Below, piece after piece: positions 24,330 through 35,846 of a stretch of DNA of 64,000 nt. Both the position numbers and the translations under genes were made by a program. The notes under the pieces were generated by a model. It ran no database searches. It worked only from the letters and a program-made list of their open reading frames with translations, and was not told the DNA's origin. This DNA is from Rhexocercosporidium sp. MPI-PUGE-AT-0058. Taxonomy: Eukaryota > Ascomycota > Leotiomycetes > Helotiales. Each line of letters starts with the position of its first letter. The stretch's first letter is position 1. Where the stretch lies: positions 1,860,001-1,924,000 of the forward strand of contig JAGTJL010000014.1 of NCBI GenBank assembly GCA_020746875.1, in the 5' to 3' direction.

Positions 24330-25785
24330 TCATCCGCAAATTGCAGCAATGTTCTTTCCCAGCAGGACGATTTTCGCATCGTTTGTCTGATACAGAGGCT
24401 TCTCATGTTTTGGACCCCACGCAATGCGTTGAAAGAGAGTGTCGACTCTCTTGGGTGATACTCCCGCGGAGGGACTGAATACAAAGGGAGTCGATGTTTC
24501 TACGTTTCCTTTGCTACTGGAGATGATGAAGTTATTTGATCTGATTTGGAAGCCTCTATTCTTGGGGGGTTCGAAGGTGAGATTAAGGGTGTCGAGAACG
24601 GCGAGACCGACTTCGACTATGTCTTTTGGGTCGAGAGTGGCGGCGTTGTGTCCGAGATTGACGCTGATGTAAGAGTTGTGGCCACAGCTCGTGGGCCCCC
24701 CTAAGCGAGAACATCAAAAAACCCTTTGTTTTCAAAATTTTATAACTTTTTTAAATTCTAATGATTTTTCTTAAAAGTGAATATTATTATAAATAAATAA
24801 ATAGTTATAAAGAAACTTTAATTACATTTTTAAATCTATAAGCTAAAGTTCAAATTTTAATAACCTTATGCAAAGATATTATAATGTTAAATATTTATCT
24901 TTTTTAAACTCAATTATTAGAATTAATAATTAATAGTCTCTTATTTTAAAAAGAGTTTATAAAATAATAAGTATAGCTTTAATATATACTTGAATTTAAG
25001 CTTAAAATATAACTTTTTATTATAATTATAAAAGCTTTAAATAAGTATAAAAACGGAAATTTTCAACGAAATGCACTCAAATTTGAAATATTAATATCTT
25101 TTTAAAAGTTTATAATAATAGAATAAATTTATACTTTAATATTAAATTTAGTAAAATATTAAAAGTTTATATAAAGATTAATATATATTTATAAGAGCTT
25201 ACAAATATTAATATTTAATTAAAATAATTAAAATATTATATTATATAATATAAGATAATAATACCGCTATACAAATATATTCAAAATTTAATAATAAATC
25301 ATGAATTTAAAAATATAATTAAATAATTAATAATAATACTCATTTTTCTATATATAAACTTAAAATCAAGAAATTTTATTAAAAGGTCGCGAAATTATAA
25401 GATTATAAAATCTTAATGTTCTCGCTTAGGGGGGCCCACGAGCTGTGGCCACAACTCTTATAAAGTCGGAGCACCTTGAATCGTGGATGTCTGCTTGTGG
25501 GATAGCAAGAGGGCTTGGAAGGTCAGTCTGCAGCTTGAATACTGGAATAAGGTGAATACCTCGCTGCAAGAGTGTGATTGAAGCTTCTCTGGAGAGTGGT
25601 GTAGGCCACGGGTGTGCTTTGACTTCTGCTTCTCTGGTGTTTTCAGGAGACTCAGACTCCCACAGAAAGAAGTCATGGGGCTTTTGATCGTCGAAAAAGT
25701 CCGGCGATTTTGTTAACGATGTGATTGGTCGATGGGTTATTCCTGGGAATTGTTGCTGAATCGCGGACAGGGACGCAATTTTTGG
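24330..25785 (-). pseudogene. Unidentified gene split by a TIR element
   Basis: Two coding-like minus-strand pieces flank the element at 24672-25458. The upstream piece (25785-25461) reads YPKIASLSAIQQQFPGITHR and continues about 100 residues (HDFFLWESESPENTREAEVK). The downstream piece (24669-24330) begins YISVNLGHNAATLDPKDIVE and ends LLGKNIAAICG at a TGA (24330-24332). Removing the element and one TA joins a frame reading IQGAPTLYISVNLGHN, but the clearly coding upstream frame is one base off, so an extra frameshift or unseen intron is implied. I do not recognise the family. The 5' end is not defined; a possible membrane-anchor start (MASSISFLFLIIW) lies near 25970. Confidence 0.55.
24672..25458. 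mobile_element. MITE-like DNA element, 43-bp perfect terminal inverted repeats, TA target duplication
   Basis: The ends are exact reverse complements over 43 bp (24672-24714 and 25416-25458), starting AGAGTTGTGGCCACAGCTCG and ending ...AGCGAGAACAT. They are flanked by TA at 24670-24671 and 25459-25460. The ends are GC-rich while the 700-bp interior is almost pure A/T with no ORF. A TA duplication fits the Tc1/mariner superfamily, so this is probably a non-autonomous derivative. The TIR contains the palindrome TGTGGCCACA. It is inserted in a minus-strand coding region. Confidence 0.85.
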
Positions 25786-26649
25786 ATAAGGTCAGGATAA
25801 ATGTTTCTTGAAATTGAGCTTGTCACATTGTAAGTCTTGCTTTTTGAAGCACCTGAATTTCCGTTTTTCTAGTTGTCCTGACGATCAATCCCCGCTTGAT
25901 GCTCAAGAAGAAAGACCCGCCTCACAAATATGATCGTGTCCTTTCCGTAGCCAAATGATAAGAAACAGAAATGAAATGGAAGAAGCCATCGCTGCATACG
26001 GAATTATTTTCACAAACAAGGATTTCAGAATTTGACACTAGAGAAGTTTTAACAGACAGTCCATCAAACTCCCCAGCCGAAGCTGAACGAGTTGACAGTC
26101 CCGAGTAGTATCCCATCTCTGGTCATATCATCATCAATCTTTTGTAGCAGCAGCCACTCGCACACTTGGCCTTGGCCTAGTCTAGGCTGCTCCTTGACCA
26201 CATTTTTAACTCGCGTGTCATCCATAAATTACCGCTGGTCGTGCTCTTTCCCAGCGCTAAGTTGCTGTGGTGAAGAATAATGAAGAGCGAAAATCAAAAA
26301 GGTGGGAAGGGGGCGGGATTTTATACTCCGTGTGATTGCACTAGGGCTGCTAGAGGGACCGGAGCGCTTTCCATAAACTGGTAGCGAGGTAGTAGCGAGG
26401 TGGTGTCAACGTGTTTATTAGCAAAAGAGGGTATGGTCGTGTCTGAAAGTCATTAATATTCGGGTGAGGAAGTATCTATGGTAGCAAAGAGATGATGGAT
26501 TGATTATCATCATGTTGATTTAGTTGATGAGAGGGGCAAATCGAATATGTAAAAAATCCAATCCGATTCATTCTGTTTGTTTACAGTCCCTAAATTACCC
26601 AAATAACGTTATACGGCTAGGAAGTAGTTGGTAAAGAGCGGAGTTCTTG
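25786..26649. other. Intergenic, possibly holding the lost 5' end of the split gene
   Basis: Only short ORFs. A hydrophobic minus-strand start near 25970 may belong to the broken gene. Confidence 0.35.
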
Positions 26650-28338
26650 TCAAACAGCTCCAGCCGAGTGATTTCTTGTCTTCAAAGTAACCATGAAGTC
26701 GTATTGGTAACAAAGCCAATATGACTTCATCTTATACGGCTGCTCCTTATTCACAATCTCGATATCGAAAGCGCGAATGATCTGGGCGAGAAATTTGTGT
26801 ATCTCAACCTAAAGTAGCACAAGTCAGTGTTAGTGAAGAATAAAAGGGCGCTGAACTTCCCCAGGCACAGACTTACCAGTGCAATGTTACGGCCTATGCA
26901 CATTCTGGGACCGTTACCGCCAAAAGTCATGTTGTAAGACTCGAGCTGTCTTGCTTTCGCTTCGCTTTCCAGCCACCTCTCGGGCTTGAACTCATTCGCG
27001 TCTTCACCCCAGATATTCTTATCGCGATTTTGAGCCAGGGGGCTCATTCCAATTGGTGTCCTTGCAGGGATGAATTTGCCATCGACGACCAGTCCGCCGT
27101 CTGGTGTGTGCCGAAGAAGCTGTCCGACGATCGACGGCCGAAGGCGTAAAGCTTCCTTGACAACCGCATTCAGATAGGGCAAGTGCTGGGTTTGGAGGTA
27201 CGTGATGGGCTTCTCAAGGTTGTTTGTGTCGTAAAATTCGTCGACTTCTTCTCGCAGCTTTCGATAGACGTCTTGACGGGAGCAGACGTACTCAATGCAG
27301 TTTTGCATTCCAATTGATGTCGTATCGGCGCCAGCACCACTATTTCTTTCCATTAGATTTCTACAAGATTTTATCGGATAGAGGACAGAGGATAGAGGTT
27401 CCTCACACAAGATTCAATGCTTCCGTGATAACTTCTCCAGGGGTTGCTGGCTCTCCATTTGGGCCTTTCATATTGACGAAATGTCCCAGCATGTCCGGAT
27501 GCTCAACCCCTCCCTGCTTCTCTGTCATTCTTGCAGTCACCCTTTCTGTGCCCCAGTCTTGGAACGCCTGAATCTTATCCTTCACGCCAGCTAGAGCCAT
27601 CAATTTCAAAGTCACAACGTTTCGGAGAAGTCTCATCTGTCCCCAATAGTGTCCCATACACTGGCACCAATAGAAGAGTTCCAGAACGCTCGAACGGACG
27701 TCCATGATGTCTTTTGTGTCGTTTTGAAGATGCTCAAGCGGAGAGCCGAAGCCTAATACTCCCACGACATCAAAAGCAAATGCGCCACTCCATTCACCAA
27801 GATTTATAGGGTTGCCAGCCTTCGCCTGCACTTTCAACTTCTCTATCATTAGTTCAAGTAGGTCTTGGATTGACTGCTCGTACTTCAAGATCGCAGTCAT
27901 CGAGTAAGCCGAAGAAACACGTTTTCGAAGGAATGAGTGAAGCTTCCGATCCGTCGCAGAAAAAAAAGCCGGTGCATTGAGGGGAGGGTCCCAAACGTGG
28001 TACCAGTGTGTCTTCACAACATTTTGGCCGTGTCCGTACAGGAGCTTGATAGCATTCTGATCGACAATTGAAACTTCGTTGGGTGCGATGCGGACGACAG
28101 GGCCGTAACGCTCGTGAAGTTCAAGAATGTCGTCATGCCATGTACCCCGCCATGTCCGGTCGTTTCTCCAGTGTCCTGTGAACTTTGCAAGAAAGGGTCC
28201 CGGAATATTGCGAAGTGGGTGAAGGGCGATTCGGTAAACAAAGAGACACAAGATCGACGACAGAGATAAGACGAGTAGATTTCGGGCTGTCGCCTGTTGC
28301 CAGGCATCCATTGCCAGAGTATTAACTTGGCTGGGCAT
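26650..28338 (-). CDS. Cytochrome P450 monooxygenase
   Basis: Three exons (28338-27407, 27339-26877, 26808-26650) give 517 residues. An N-terminal membrane anchor (NLLVLSLSSILCLFVYRIAL) is followed by the proline-rich hinge (HPLRNIPGPFLAKFTGHWR), placing it on the ER membrane. The I-helix GAGADTTS is formed across the first intron. The ExxR motif is KEALRLRPS, the PERW motif is FKPERWLES, and the haem loop is FGGNGPRMCIG with the Cys ligand. Overall it looks like a fungal pisatin-demethylase/benzoate-hydroxylase-type P450, but the substrate cannot be told. ATG 28338 was chosen because the frame upstream has no ATG, only a TTG at 28380. It appears intact, unlike its neighbours to the right. 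Confidence 0.9.
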
Positions 28339-30067
28339 GATGCAGATGGCCTTATGGGAGACTTTTTGGGAGACAGACAAGTCGCAAGGGGAGGAGAATA
28401 GCGCTCACTGTGGGGTGGGTGTTGAAAAGGTATCACTCGGTCCAAGCGGGGAGAACTTGGTGGAGGAGCTGGATCAACGTTCATATAATCTAAAGGGCAG
28501 CATTCTAGCGGCACAACTAACCATGTAGAGCAATATTGGAGAGAATCTGGGACACTCCCATCAAGTTAACCCAAGTAGAGAGTGGGGAGTGAGTTTTGTT
28601 GGAGCGGGGGAACGAGAACGGCACGTGTGGAGATGAGGAGGCTGAGGAGTGTGGAGGTTCATGGATGCGGAGGTGCGGGGTCATACCACCAAGGCACACC
28701 TGGAGATGCTCACATATACTTTGGGTGTGCGCAGTACTAGAAGATTCCACCTTATAAGGGATATAAACTAATGAGCTAATTCGCTTTAAACTTTTCTATC
28801 TTTAATAAATAAAATCTAGGTCCTTTAGCACAAACGCAAAGGTCATATTATGGATATCTTGCACGAAGTAAGCATTACTTTGGGAGAGGGTGGCGCAGGC
28901 AGGCAGCAGATTTAAACACCTTAATGCTAATAGGTATCCACGTATGCATCATGCAGCTCATGCTGCGACTTGTTTGGTGTGGGAACTGGAGGATCTCAGC
29001 GCAAAGATACACCACCCACCTTGCCAAAGGACCTACTTACTTTACCCCAGATCAATAATAGACTTGTCCTGTCTCGTCTCGTTTTTGAACTTGCGCTTTG
29101 CTGCCACAAACTTTCGGTTTGCTGTTTCCAAACTGCATCAGATCCTGTGCATCACAATCATTTGTGACCAGTCTCAATCCTACACATACGAGTCTCTGTG
29201 GGTGGCTGGCATATCGAGAGAGAATCTTACTACCCAGTACCGAAGCCCCACTTTTAGCAACTCTTTAAAGAGCAGAGATCAAGAGTCGACTCCGTATGAA
29301 GAAAGACCTGCAGCAGCTTAATTGTGGCTTAAGGAAGCTTGGAAATTTTCGGCCGAAGTTCAGAAGAAGCTACCTAGGCTTCCTGAGGCTCATTTATAAG
29401 ACAAACCCACATTTAAATAAGGTTGGTTCTTTTCTCACTTTTGGTTTTATATCTGTATTCGCCAGGGGCATTGAGTCACTCAGGGTTTTCCAACTATCCG
29501 AGGGGAAGAGCAATTCCCAGATACATCTATCCACCAGGGGTTCGAGAGCCAGTCGGAAGGCGATGAATCAGGCCGGTTGGCAAGTTCTGGTTTCGGCTCG
29601 CACACCTCACATTCTAATAGATCTTTTTTTATCTTCAAATTGTAGGTTATAAAAATTCTTAACAAAAGCGGTATTTTCAAGCGAAAGGTAAATACTCGCT
29701 ACACCTTTTGTATACTATGACACTTGATCTCGGGCTAAACTCCCGTTCACCAACTGTGAGTGAGTGCCAGCAGCTGCACACAGTGGAAACCAAATATTAC
29801 TACGAGAGAATTTCGATTTGCCGTACCTATAATGCGTGAGATCTTGTGAAATTATAAGCGTGTGAGACCAGTCTGCATTTAGATTGAAGCAACACAATTT
29901 TCTTGGGGGGTGGGGGGGAAGAAGAAGAAACACATTTCTTTGGCGGCACTTGAAATTATTTCACAGTTGAGCAGTGACGGGGGCACAATATCATCCTACT
30001 CAAGAATCAACATTAAGAAGACAACATCGACAATGAGAATCCATCGTAGCCAGTGTTTATTAGCCGC
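28339..30067. other. Gene-poor stretch upstream of the P450
   Basis: No gene recognised on either strand; ORFs here are short and without motifs. A G-run with purine-rich sequence lies at about 29905-29932. Confidence 0.4.
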
Positions 30068-31607
30068 TCAAGAACGCGTTCCACAGAGCCGACAGTTCCT
30101 CGAGATTGGATGCCTCTGCCAACTCAAAGATTGCACTTCTTCTTCCAAGATCCTCGCTTTTCCTGGAAACCCCGATGCTATGGTAGTCAAGGGTGCGTAA
30201 AAGCCAATGTCGTGGGCGAAACGAAGGATATTATCAACGGCATCATCTTGGGATTTGGATACTTGACTTCCAATATTGCATTTTGATAGCAAATCATCCT
30301 TTATCATGGTGTTCTTCAACGACCGACTTGCTGATTTGATGAAGGATGCCTCCATCTCCGCTTGTCGATCGTGGATCATGTAAAACAAGATGCTGGACTG
30401 AATAGACGTAGTTAGAACAAGAACAATGACGTTTCCGGTTAGAACCACTTACATCCATCTCACAATCTCCTATCACGATACTCTCACACCACTTTGCGCT
30501 TAGCAGAGTCGTATCCTGGAATGACCACTCGGAGAAAGTGGCAGGGGATTTCACAATCTCGCCATCAATGATTGGCAGCATAGGGAGTTTTCCTGCCGCC
30601 GCCACCAGGGTATCAATGCTTGCTTCTTTCAAGGCATTGATTTTCTGGTCTGCCGTTGCCCCTTTCGAGAGCCCGAGGTTCTCCATTACCATGTCGTATA
30701 TTCCGCTCGCAAGGGTGATCGGAATCTGCTTGAGAAGGAGAGGAATGCCTCCCATGGCCACCATTCTGTTCAAAAGAGGCTTCTCGGACTCGAGATGGAG
30801 AAAGCAGGAGACTGTAATCTTCAGCTTTATTCTTCACTTTGGTTACGTTCAGGACTTGTAAGGCACTCACTAGAACCAGCACTTTCTCCCACCACAGTCA
30901 AATTGTTGGGATCTCCCCCAAAGCCTTCAATATGGTCCTGAATCTACGAGAACGCTACCCGTTGATCTCGCAGGCCGTTGTTGGTTCTGATGCCGGCATC
31001 GAGAAGCTCCTGGGAAGCCAAAAACCCTGGCAGGCTTACACGATAACTAATTCCGAGATCAGACATGTATTCTCGGCAATATTCATCTGAGCTAGCTTAC
31101 TTGATATTGATACCGATGATGGGGCTCCCTTCTTCAATCGAGAGCTCGACCAGCCTGCTAGGATCATATTGCGGCCATGCATTGCCCCCGAGACTAAAAC
31201 CACCCCCGTGGAGAAATAGAAATACAAATACAGGAAGGAGTTGCGGTTTCTCCTTCGGTGTAACAATGTTAAGGTTGAGGCAGTCCGTTAGAGAGGATTT
31301 GAATTCTTCACGCGGTAGTTCATGTTGAATGAAGCTGAATTCAAAATCGCACGAGGCTGGGTGTTGAGCGCATTGAGAGCTTCGCAGACGTTAGCTTTTT
31401 GCAGTTGATGGGACGTTTCTTTCGTTGTACGGTGGCATACCCGTAGGAAGTTGCGTCTATTGTTGAGCCTGCACGATTTGTGAACAATGAAGGCTCGGGG
31501 AATCCGTGCTGCAGCTCAGCATCCTTAACACCTCTGTACGCGATGGTCGTCTTGCAGTCAAGACCAATGACATTACCCAGCTGTGAGTGTTTCAATTCCA
31601 CGGCCAT
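30068..31607 (-). pseudogene. Type-B carboxylesterase (alpha/beta hydrolase) pseudogene
   Basis: The fungal COesterase order is visible: VELKHSQLGNVIGL at the start, then FEFSFIQHELPREEFKSSLT, DCLNLNIVTP, the oxyanion loop FLFLHGGGFSLGG, YRVSLPGFLASQELLDAGIR, and the nucleophile elbow VVGESAGS. Exons join in frame across introns near 31378-31437, 31045-31100, about 30815-30873 and about 30397-30453. In LRDQRVAFS-stop-IQDHIEGFGG a TAG (30944-30946) replaces the conserved Trp, a G-to-A-type change. The C-terminus also ends early, after FYAPLTTIASGFPGKAR, in unrelated-looking sequence, so the usual C-terminal third with the catalytic His is missing. Enzyme activity is therefore unlikely. Confidence 0.8.
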
Positions 31608-32880
31608 ATTGTGCAGCGCGTACTTGATCGAGTTTGAGCTTGTTGTAATAGAAAAAACAGTGCTGTTTGATTGTTAATGCTATTGCCTTCCGCAACCTAT
31701 GTACTGTGCTTCGATCATGCTTTTCTGCATTCATTCTAAGAGATCTTGGGGCCATGAGCGAGGACCAACCCCGGGAGACATACCCCACGATACATAACGA
31801 TATTTTTCTCGTCTCCTGAATCCTGAATCCTGGAGCTCGGGTTGGCCCTAATGGGCAGAGTTTCTGGCGTCTGTCAATAATGTCACCTGGGGTTTTGTCG
31901 GTTAACTACCCCGCACACCACTATTTTCCCCAAATTACTGTTTTGGAAAGAATGATATCTCTGAGGAATCCCTAGCTGCTCTCTGTTGATTTTGCATCAC
32001 GTTGTCTCCTCTCAGTACCAGCAGCTTGAGTTTTGTCTATTTCCGGCTGTACTGCAAGAATTATATTGTCATCAACTGCATGTGTACTGGCGATCTTTTT
32101 CCCTTAGTCATTGAGTGGGTGGCCTTGGAAATGGGATGGAAGCTGCGAAGCTCGATTACTGTATAGACACACCCTGACACTATAGAAAAGGGGAGCTTAC
32201 TTACTTAGCGAGGATCCCAGTTGCAACCTAGATTGTGACCCAATCGATCTAAGAATCTCTGCGAAAGATGAGGTCCAGGAAATAGAATATCTGCAATCGA
32301 GTACCGTGACAAAGCTCGTACCGAGGGACAGCAGTTACAGTAGCAAGTGTTGCCCCTTGTCAACGGGGGAAAGGGGGGGGGGATATTGCCGAAGGAACAA
32401 CTCTCTTGAAATACAACATATATTTAATTTAAAAAAGAAAAGAGATTGCATTGAAAGACTAGAGTAATACCTAGGAAAGGATTTTCTCAACTTTCCATTT
32501 TGTGGTGGTGGTGTTGTAACTTGTGTGGGAGATAAGCTCTTGCTAAAAAGACATGGCACCACTCAACCGCTGTATCTCCGTATACAGCCTTCTGTGCTAT
32601 TATTATGCAAATTGATTTATCTTCTGCTCAGACATTCTACCGTTATCATGATCACTCTTTGGCCTTATACTTACGAAGTCATTCGCCTATTCGTGAAAGT
32701 GGGATCTAGTCAGAGAAATTGCCATACGGCTGTGATTCACTGGTTAGTGGAGCAAATCTTTGACCGAAGCATCTTATATTTTGTAAAGTAAAGCAAATAC
32801 TATCGTTGCACCTCGATCCAATCTCACGCATCTCCCGTCAAGGTTGATTATGCCACAGCAACTTGGTATTCTTCCTGAAA
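31608..32880. other. Gene-poor region beside the graveyard
   Basis: No gene seen. A G-run (32372-32381) and the motif TGCCCCTTGTCAACGGGGG (32351-32369), which recurs inverted near 38.15 kb, lie here. Confidence 0.4.
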
Positions 32881-35658
32881 TCATACATAATCGAGTTCAG
32901 GCCCTGGCAGTTTCATCAGCGAGTCAACCCTCGTTCGCGATTTTCGAAACTTACAGTACTAGTCAACTTATATTTTGGATTAGCCGAGAACATCAAAACT
33001 AATATTTAACACTCAACCTTAACTTCTTAATTACAACACAACTAAGCTAGTTATAATTAATTTAAGTGCACGAAATTAATCCTTAAGATCTCCCTTTTCT
33101 AAATATTTAATTCGTTTCTTTATAACTTATATACAGACCTTAATATCTTGTATGCTACCCGTTTGCCGCAATACAAGCCTCAATTCTACGAGGCATACTC
33201 TCATATAAACTATCGAATATCTCCTTATTTAAAGTATCCCACGCAGCTTGTAAACAACTCTTTAGCCTCTAGCGCGTATATTCTGAGTCCGAGGTATTAA
33301 GGGCGACATCTGGGAATATCTTATAAACCTATTTCTTAAGGTGCTACTAGATATGCTCGATAGGATTAAGGTTTAGGGAAAAAGGAGGCTAATTTAGAAG
33401 CAATCTAATTCTCTTACGAAACTATGCTTTCACAGTTCCTGCCGTATGTATCGAAGCGTTATCTTGCATAAATTCATACCTAGGATCGTCGAAATTGCGG
33501 AATATAGGTCCTACTTGGGCGTCGAGGACCTTAAGATAACTATTTGCTGAATACCTATGTTTCTTCGACTTAAAATCGCGGTCCATGATATAAAGATCAC
33601 TTCGCCCACGGTCCTAAAAGGATGCCTAGACCATAACCTTCATATTCTTCTTACAATCGTACTCCTGGATCATTTCTCGATCCCATCCTTGCAAAGGCGT
33701 TCGAAAAACCCAAAGTTGTTCCCCGCCTCGACCCCGCTCTACTGAACACTCGTCACTCTAAGCAACCATTCCCTATTATTCCTTATTCCAATTCCTATGC
33801 GCGAGACACTAGGCAAGTCGTTTCGCTGCATTTACAAGTATGAGTGTCGGACGCTTTTTAGCTTTGCAATTGCGTATATCGTGATCGAGTAAGATCTTCT
33901 TGACCGTAGAGACTTTATAGCGAAGGGCACACGCGCGGATAACTGCCTTATACGAATGCTTTGAGTTTGCTTTAATATAGCGTATTAATCTTCGTTCGTC
34001 TACTACTGAATATGACTTGTTTTGAGGCTTACGTGCTAAGGAGGCTCCTTAGTTGCGTATTACGTCTTGCTTTATAGTGTACGAAACGGTAGCGTGGGAG
34101 AGTTGCAGCTCTCTCGCGATAACGCAAGGTTTTGAAAGGCTACGCGTTATGCCAGAGATTTGACCTCTCTCGAAGGGAGTAAGGTGGTCTCCCTTTTGCC
34201 GATTCCCAGAGATAGCCTTAAGGGGAGCTCGTTGTCGTAGCATTTTGGTAGTTGATAATTAAGGAGGAAGAATCGCGAACACGAAAAGTCGCGGTTTTAC
34301 GCGATCTCGCTAAATATAAGTTGTGGGGTACTGTATGTGGCCATACCTCTTGCATTTTCCTACTGACTTCTGGATCCGCCTCTGCCATTCTGCACATTTC
34401 AAAAAACTTATCTTCATTCTTATTCACGGCTGGATCTTGCCAAAGACGTCTGATATTCTCGCTGGAGACAGGATCAATAATAACGTTGTATTTCGATCGT
34501 CTCGCAGTGTCATAATGAGACAGAATATCGTTACTTGCAAGTCCTTGATGGATGCCATTGAGGCAATCGAAGAGGTTACCGGCGTCAACAAGCACGCCCG
34601 TCAAACCAAGACCACCGCTGTGGGACTCGTTAGTCGGGGGGCTGTTTCGGTAATTACTCGCTACCTACAATGGATTACAGAGATGAGCTGCGTCCGCAAC
34701 CAAGAGGAAGCGTCACTCGCGGAGACTCTTCGCACATCTCTGATGAATTTTGTAAGGACTAATGCTGACAAGCTTGTATTGGTCGGGATTGGGTCGTCCA
34801 GGAAGGAAGGCTTTGAATTTCATAGGTTGTCGAGCAATGTACTCTTCTCGAGTCAAACCTGGAATTTCCCCACAAGTCACACGCAACAATCCATCTTTCT
34901 GGATCTTGGCTACCATAGACCAGTGTTCCTTGTCGATGATGAAGCTAGAGTCGCCCCAATCGTATGGGGTCATGTCATAGTAGACCTGAAGAGCATCAGA
35001 TTTAATCAAAGAAAAGCAAGGAGTGGACGATATACTCACATTTGTCGCCACGATCTGTTCGTCCCAAGTACGCCCGGGGAACCCCATGTCCCCGAATAGC
35101 GACCTTCTGATTTGGCTGTTTGCGCCATCACAACCGACAATGTAATCTGCTGAAATTTTCTCCGTTCCGGTCGGAGTCTCAACATGACCCAGGCTGACGA
35201 CTGATCTTGTCCAATTTCAGGTAGAACTTTGTGGGACCATTTGACCTCAGCAGTGGGCTCCTTCGCGATATGCTCCATGAGGATTCTAGCCAAGTGATTA
35301 AGTGGTAGGCACACCATTTTTTGTTCTGTTGATAGCTCCTTGGTCGAAATTGTTGCAAGGGGGCGGCCGTCAATATCTCTCCACGATACCCCGGCTGGAA
35401 GATAGCCTTCGCTTTTGACATCCTGTAATACACCTGTCCGTTCAGGTTCGTAGGTTGCTGGATAGGAGTAGTGAGTTGCCCGAGGGTTCTCGTCGAGCTT
35501 TTTCGCAGCTTCCAGGATCACCACACTGATACCCTGCTTTGTCAGAAGGAGCGAGAGTACCAGTCCTGCCGGTCCAGAACCAACTATGATCATCTGTCTC
35601 AGAATCAGTCTTGATATACAAGTAGATAAAGTTCTTTACTGACCTTTGAGATAGCCAT
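32881..35658 (-). pseudogene. FAD-dependent aromatic-type monooxygenase pseudogene, interrupted by a Tc1-type element
   Basis: A tiny first exon (35658-35644, MAISK) joins to MIIVGSGPAGLVLSLLLTKQ (FAD-binding GxGxxG), followed by PRATHYSYPATYEPERTGVL, DYIVGCDGANSQIRRSLFGD and the second FAD motif FLLVADAAHLCNP, then GGLGLTGVLVDAGNL. This is the FAD_binding_3 hydroxylase type. Defects: a missing base near 35185, where AWV shifts frame to VETPTGTEKIS; TGA at 34713-34715 inside KSLRE-stop-RFLLVADAAHL; and the transposon at 32954-34333. Beyond the insertion the frame resumes with KFRKSRTRVDSLMKLPGPEL to a stop at 32881-32883 if the element and one TA are removed. The enzyme is dead in this copy. 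Confidence 0.85.
32954..34333 (-). mobile_element. Tc1/mariner-type transposon with mutated transposase
   Basis: TA lies at both ends (32952-32953 and 34334-34335) and the terminal repeats start CAGTAC (left CAGTACTAGTCAACTTATAT; right, inverted, CAGTACCCCACAACTTATAT), the typical Tc1 end. A minus-strand transposase reading frame starts near 34243 with an HTH region (LTPFERGQISGITRSLSKPC, VIARELQLSHATVSYTI). DDE-type marks follow: SDECSVERG, FMQDNASIHTAGTVKA and PPFSLNLNPIEHI. The frame is broken by about ten TAG/TAA codons, many at positions where Trp or Gln is expected (for example HRNWNKE followed by stops), which is the result of G-to-A and C-to-T changes. The element is about 1.38 kb and immobile by itself. 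Confidence 0.88.
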
Positions 35659-35846
35659 GATATCGAACTGGAAGACAATATGGATGATTGCAAATCAAGA
35701 AGAAGAGAAAAAATTGCGTTCCAGTTGAGTCCTTCAAGAGCAGCAAATCCAGCAGGGGCAAATGACTAAAAATGAATCAATTGTTTTTAGGTCTTCAATT
35801 TGACCCCACGAACATGACCCGATGAGATTGTGGGGTATGGAGATGT

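Noticed and set aside
24702..25427. Alternative MITE limits at the inner TA-AGCGAGAAC
   Set aside because: This would require the target itself to have been a perfect 60-bp palindrome; the 43-bp TIR with TA outside is simpler.
32983..34310. First placement of the Tc1-type element ends at the GCCGAGAAC motif
   Set aside because: The inverted similarity extends outward to CAGTAC next to TA on both sides, so the true ends are 32954 and 34333; the frame restoration supports this.
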